DNA from: AWTP1-13 sp963840075
Lineage (GTDB): Bacteria; Pseudomonadota; Alphaproteobacteria; Rhizobiales; Hyphomicrobiaceae
NCBI GenBank assembly: GCA_963840075.1
Contig: CAWIXS010000001.1
Location: 124,001 to 188,000, forward strand
Reading direction: 5' to 3'
DNA: 64,000 nucleotides
Made by a program: the position numbers and the translations under genes. The notes under the pieces were generated by a model that worked only from the letters and a program-made list of their open reading frames with translations, searched no databases and was not told the DNA's origin. How positions within the stretch are numbered: the stretch's first letter is position 1; every line of letters begins with the position of its first letter. Shown one piece after another: positions 60,559-64,000 of the stretch.

Positions 60559-61884
60559 ATGTTCAGCATCGCGATCCCGACGGACAAATTTCCACACCAG
60601 GAAATCCGTTCGCGAAGACGAAATCGAGTTGAGCGATTTGCCGAGCGAGAAAAATTTGGGCGAGACGAACCGGCGCGCGATGCTGAACTGAATGATCTCG
60701 CCTTCGCCTACTCCGACCTCGGCCCCGTCGAGCTCACCGAGCGCGAGCGCAACTATGGCGTCTACGTGCTCGGCAAAACCGGTAGCGGCAAGACGGTCGC
60801 GCTCACGAATGCCGCGCTCCTCGACATCGAAGCCGGCAAAGCGCTCATCTTTTTCGATCCGCACGGCGACGCGGCGCGCAGCCTCGTCGCGCGCATCCCG
60901 AGGTGGCGCGCGGAAAAAGTCTGCTACCTCGATCTCTCGCGACTGAACACCGTCGCCTGGAATCCCCTCTCCGGCGTGCCGCCGCACAAGGCGGCGCTCG
61001 CGGCGATAAATCTCACGGATGCGCTGAAGGATATTTGGCCGGACACGTGGGGCGAGAGGCTTGCGAGTTTTCTGCGCAACGGTTTTCAGCTCCTCATCGA
61101 GCACGGCCACGCCACCTTGCGCGATTTGCCGCGCATCTACTACGACAGGGACCACCGCGAGCGCTTCACGTCGCGCATCAAAGACCCGGCGCTCAATGAA
61201 TTCTGGAACGGCGAGTACAAGTCCTACGACGATCGCCAGCGGCGCGAAGCGCAAGGTCCCATTCTCAATCGCATCGGACAATTTCTTGCGATCCCTGAAA
61301 TCCGCTCCGTCGTCTCGCACCCATTCTCGACGCTGAAGCTCAGAACGGCGATCGACGAGAATTACATCGTCATCGTCAACCTCTCAAAAGGAACGGTCGG
61401 CCACACGCCGAGCTCCATCTTCGGATCGCTCCTCGCATCGTCGATCAAGACCGCGCTCATGTCGCGCGAGGACACGCCGGAGGACGAGCGCGGAGCGCTC
61501 GCGTTCTACGCCGACGAATTCCACAACTACGGAACGATCGCGTGGGCGGAGATGCTCTCCGAATGCCGCAAGTACGGACTACAGCTCACCCTCGCTCATC
61601 AGTTCGCCGCGCAGCTCCACCCGCAGGTGCTCTCGGCCGTCCTCGGCAACGTCGACACCATGATGATCTTCCGCGTCGGCATCGACGACGCGCAGCGCTT
61701 GCACAGGAATTTCACGCGCAACAACCAGCCGCTCAACCCAGCCGAGCTCGCCGAGCAGCAGCCCTACCATGCCTTCCTCAAGCGCGGCCTCGAGCACTAT
61801 CGCATTGAAACTGCGCCAGCTTTTCCGTCGCTCGACCGCTACGATGCGAATGTCAGAAGTTCGCTGCGCCGATTTGGTGCCTAA
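60559..61884 (+). CDS. HerA/TraD-like DNA-pumping ATPase
   Basis: A 441-residue ATPase of the TraG/TraD-DUF87 group. NYGVYVLGKTGSGKTVALTN has Walker A GKTGSGKT at 72-79; IFFDPHGDAARSLVARIPRW follows, and Walker B ALAFYADEFHNYG has Asp319/Glu320. Late motifs SECRKYGLQLTLAHQFAAQL (sensor region) and NVDTMMIFRVGIDDAQRL are the typical conjugative-coupling-like pattern. No membrane helix is obvious at the N-terminus. ATG 60559 is chosen; upstream starts lie in the inverted repeat. Likely mobilises or defends the element. Confidence 0.85.
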   Translation: MFSIAIPTDKFPHQEIRSRRRNRVERFAEREKFGRDEPARDAELNDLAFAYSDLGPVELTERERNYGVYVLGKTGSGKTVALTNAALLDIEAGKALIFFDPHGDAARSLVARIPRWRAEKVCYLDLSRLNTVAWNPLSGVPPHKAALAAINLTDALKDIWPDTWGERLASFLRNGFQLLIEHGHATLRDLPRIYYDRDHRERFTSRIKDPALNEFWNGEYKSYDDRQRREAQGPILNRIGQFLAIPEIRSVVSHPFSTLKLRTAIDENYIVIVNLSKGTVGHTPSSIFGSLLASSIKTALMSREDTPEDERGALAFYADEFHNYGTIAWAEMLSECRKYGLQLTLAHQFAAQLHPQVLSAVLGNVDTMMIFRVGIDDAQRLHRNFTRNNQPLNPAELAEQQPYHAFLKRGLEHYRIETAPAFPSLDRYDANVRSSLRRFGA

Positions 61885-62013
61885 CAGTGTAGGCGCGTCG
61901 TGCTCGCCCGCAAGGTGTGGTATATCGACTCCATTCTGAATTTCTGCATTCTTCCCTTGCGGGCTGTGCGCGCCCGCGCCTTGGGGACAGTTACACAATC
62001 GGGGGAAGGAAGG

Positions 62014-62640
62014 ATGTCGGGAACCTTCCGCGCACTCATAGCATTTATCGTTGCCGCAATTGCACCGACCCTGTTGACTGCGTCAGCCTTTGCCGAAGGT
62101 GTCCTTGTATGCGGCAATCGCGCCACAGACGGCGTGACCGGTTGCGCTATAAACTATAACTATCCAACTGCAGCAGCTGCATACAATGCCGGAATTGCCC
62201 AGTGCGTTGCCGCGGGCCTTCTCAACTGCAAAATCCTCGCGACCTTCCGCACCTCCTGCTACGCCTACGCCTTTACGCACGGCGCCGGCGGCTGGGGCGC
62301 CAACGGCGGCGCCGACCTAGCAAGTGCCCAGACGGCCGCCATAGCGTCGTGCCAAGATGACAACCCCGGCTTCTCTTGCTACGTCCACGGCTCGGCATGC
62401 GACACCGTCGACGAGCACGCGCTCCGGCAGGCCCAAGAGGAGAAGCGCGCCGAGGAGCAGAAGAAACTTCGGAAGAGGCAGAGGCCGAGCCCGAAGCATG
62501 AGCCTGGCTCGAGAAGTTCTACGACGAAGTCATTCGCTCCAAGAAGCCGAAAAAGAGCGGACGAACAAGCAGCTCGCAAGCGACAAGCCGACGCCCAGCG
62601 ACGCGCGCGCACTCAAATCCGACATGACATTCTGTTTTGA
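62014..62640 (+). CDS. DUF4189 secreted protein, C-terminus possibly frameshifted
   Basis: From ATG 62014 (GGAAGGAAGG ahead) there is a signal peptide (ALIAFIVAAIAPTLLTASAF) and a DUF4189 domain (YPTAAAAYNAGIAQCVAAGL, CYAYAFTHGAGGWGANGGAD, LASAQTAAIASCQDDNPGFS). After about residue 130 comes a Lys/Arg/Glu-rich stretch (QAQEEKRAEEQKKLRKRQRP) that is open in all three frames. The called stop at 62640 may be on a shifted frame, because adjacent frames carry Cys-repeat peptides that look like its continuation. Confidence 0.75.
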   Translation: MSGTFRALIAFIVAAIAPTLLTASAFAEGVLVCGNRATDGVTGCAINYNYPTAAAAYNAGIAQCVAAGLLNCKILATFRTSCYAYAFTHGAGGWGANGGADLASAQTAAIASCQDDNPGFSCYVHGSACDTVDEHALRQAQEEKRAEEQKKLRKRQRPSPKHEPGSRSSTTKSFAPRSRKRADEQAARKRQADAQRRARTQIRHDILF

Positions 62641-63180
62641 AGGCGAACACTTCGCCTGCAATCGCCTCCTGCTCAATCCTGCACTACCGCTCGACGATCG
62701 CCCACGCGTCGAGCAAAAGCACCAAGAGCTTCTCGGCGGACAAAGCGCCTCAAGTGCCGACGAAGGCCGACGCTCAGCCCGCGCCGACATCTCTACCGAA
62801 CGCCGCCCACGAGCAGATAGTGAAAGCGTGCGAGCGCTACGATCTCTCTGCCTGCCATCGCATCAGCAGAACACCACTGGCCGACTTTCTCGGCACGGGG
62901 ATCACCCCAATCGGAGATGACAAGAGCAAACAGATTACGCGCTTCAATCGCGCACTCGCGAACGCTCAGACGTTCGCGACCTATCTCAATGAGTGCGCGC
63001 AAAAAAAACGTATGGCCTGCGACGCCGCGCTGCAGATGCCCGGCCATCTCCGACGCAGCACCGCACTCGCATAATAGCGAATTGCAAGCAGCGTTGCCTT
63101 GGTACAGCCTCGACGACCCGAAGCATTTCATGTGGACGCTGATCGCGCTTCCGATCTTCGGCTTCCTCGCTTTCGTCGTG
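62520..63180 (+). pseudogene. Cys-repeat membrane protein fragments in several frames
   Basis: Protein-like stretches lie in different frames: MTFCFEGEHFACNRLLLNPA, VKACERYDLSACHRISRTPL, CAQKKRMACDAALQMPG, then ELQAALPWYSLDDPKHFMWT with a membrane helix LIALPIFGFLAFVVLA. The first three share C-x(5-6)-AC-x(3-5)-L/I-x-x-(T/N/M)P-x-L, suggesting a cysteine-containing helical repeat of about 35-70 residues. Three or more shifts separate them. They may originally have continued the DUF4189 gene. Confidence 0.5.
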
Positions 63181-63479
63181 CTTGCTCGCCGGTCCCCTGC
63201 CAACATTCCTTCATATGCATCCCATGCTCGTCCGCTCGATCGCCTCTATTACCTTGCCCGCTCCCGCATCGCGCACATGCCTCTTCCAACCGTGGCCGCG
63301 ACGCCCGCGCAGCGCTTGCGGCATCATCGAAAGGTTCACGAAATCCGATGGAGCGGCGTCGACCGCGGCCTCTGCCCCGTCCGCAACCCGACCTCACCGC
63401 GAGACCCAGAAACGGCGCGCACCGCACTGCAACTCGCGCACTCCTATCTGAGCGAGCTCCCTGAGCAGCTCGCCTCGGA

Positions 63480-63640
63480 GGTGATCGACAATCCCGACAG
63501 CCGCCGGTTCGCACCGCAGCACGTTGGCCCTCGCCGCGAAGCAGCTCGATATCGCGCAACGCGCCGATCCGACCGCCAACCTTGTTATCGACAGCGACGA
63601 TTCCGGCTCTCTCGACCCACGTCACAACAGTGGCTGCGCG
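63480..63640 (+). pseudogene. TPR-like fragment
   Basis: The frame TLALAAKQLDIAQRADPTAN, LVIDSDDSG, is stopped by TGA around 63665 and lies in the same frame as the TPR gene that follows. It is probably the 5' part of that gene separated by a lesion. Confidence 0.35.
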
Positions 63641-63691
63641 CACGCACGGTGCAGTTCGAGGCACTGACGTGGTGCGCCGACAAACCACGCC

Positions 63692-64000
63692 ATGAAATAC
63701 GGTTGCTCACTCAAGCCGACCGAGATCGATCCGACCTTTGCTGCCGCATTCTATTCTCTCGGTATCGCGCACTTCCTCAGCCGCAATCGTAGGCAGGCAA
63801 TTGCCGCGCTTGAGAGAGCCTGCGCGCTTGACCCCGGCAACATCGAAACGCGAAAGGCGCTCGACCGCGCGCGCCATATGACCGACGCCGAGATAGCGAC
63901 CTACAGGCTGTCGAATGTCGCCGCCAAGACGACAGCGGCCGGGATCAAGACTTGGAACGTCCTCAAGCTCGTGTGGATCTTCGGCCTCCCGCTCGCCATC
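63692..64000 (+). CDS. TPR and membrane protein, partial (runs off the window)
   Basis: From ATG 63692 there is one open frame to the end of the window (103 codons, no stop): EIDPTFAAAFYSLGIAHFLS and NRRQAIAALERACALDPGNI form a tetratricopeptide repeat, then a hydrophobic segment WNVLKLVWIFGLPLAI begins a membrane helix. The true start may lie further upstream if the fragment at 63480 belongs to it. Ordinary TPR protein; cannot be named further. Confidence 0.6.
   Translation, partial: MKYGCSLKPTEIDPTFAAAFYSLGIAHFLSRNRRQAIAALERACALDPGNIETRKALDRARHMTDAEIATYRLSNVAAKTTAAGIKTWNVLKLVWIFGLPLAI

Overview
The window is GC-rich (roughly two thirds G+C) and looks like chromosomal DNA of an alphaproteobacterium, most likely of the Hyphomicrobiales (Rhizobiales). 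This rests on the cysG - DUF2849 - cysI - DUF934 sulfite-reduction operon, the DUF1127 and MipA/OmpV proteins, GcvA-type LysR regulation and dense interspersed palindromes. The genus cannot be fixed from sequence alone. No rRNA, tRNA, CRISPR array, intact insertion sequence or phage structural gene was recognised.

Layout. 1-1758: a secreted DUF1194 protein, then a long non-coding stretch with an AraC remnant. 1759-6048: sulfite reduction (siroheme synthase, DUF2849, hemoprotein reductase, DUF934). 6224-10947: secreted metallo-hydrolase, SMR-transporter relic, GST and divergent MarR with a near-perfect operator palindrome, a higBA relic, and a two-subunit CoA-transferase. 11247-14233: protocatechuate 4,5-cleavage genes ligA, broken ligB, ligC, with a GNAT gene between ligB and ligC. 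14448-21413: two small secreted proteins and a minus-strand peptide/nickel-type ABC importer (permeases, frameshifted binding protein, two ATPases). 21667-33296: gatB, a broken VOC gene, DedA protein, lipoprotein, quinone oxidoreductase, secreted HExxH protein, YfcG-like GST, orphan TRAP binding protein, FMN-dependent hydroxy-acid oxidase, TPR protein. 33381-44168: pirin, a MASE1/PAS histidine kinase, small proteins, enoyl-CoA hydratase, frameshifted LysR, MipA/OmpV protein and a secreted methyltransferase. 44269-51287: frameshifted secreted protein, APC permease, an alpha/beta-hydrolase-like protein beside a caspase-like protein, a DUF1127-like protein, and an SGNH-like protein lacking its catalytic residues. 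51351-58431: AsmA, UvrD helicase, LeuD. 58606 to the end: left part of an integrative element (tyrosine recombinase, AlpA regulator, a very large imperfect inverted repeat, HerA/TraD-like ATPase, DUF4189 protein, degraded Cys-repeat/TPR genes); its right end lies outside the window.

Two themes run through the window. First, at least five families of short palindromic elements are scattered through it. Most sit just downstream of stop codons or bound gene relics, but three lie inside genes and are read through as coding sequence (DUF2849 C-terminus, DUF934 N-terminus, DppC N-terminus). Second, single-base frameshifts break at least six otherwise well-conserved genes (DUF934, ligB twice, the ABC binding protein, VOC twice, LysR, a secreted protein). 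Either the read or assembly carries indel errors or many accessory genes are decaying; only raw reads can separate the two.

Functionally the recognisable genes point to a soil or water heterotroph that assimilates sulfate, degrades lignin-derived aromatics through meta-cleavage of protocatechuate, imports peptides and organic acids, and detoxifies electrophiles.
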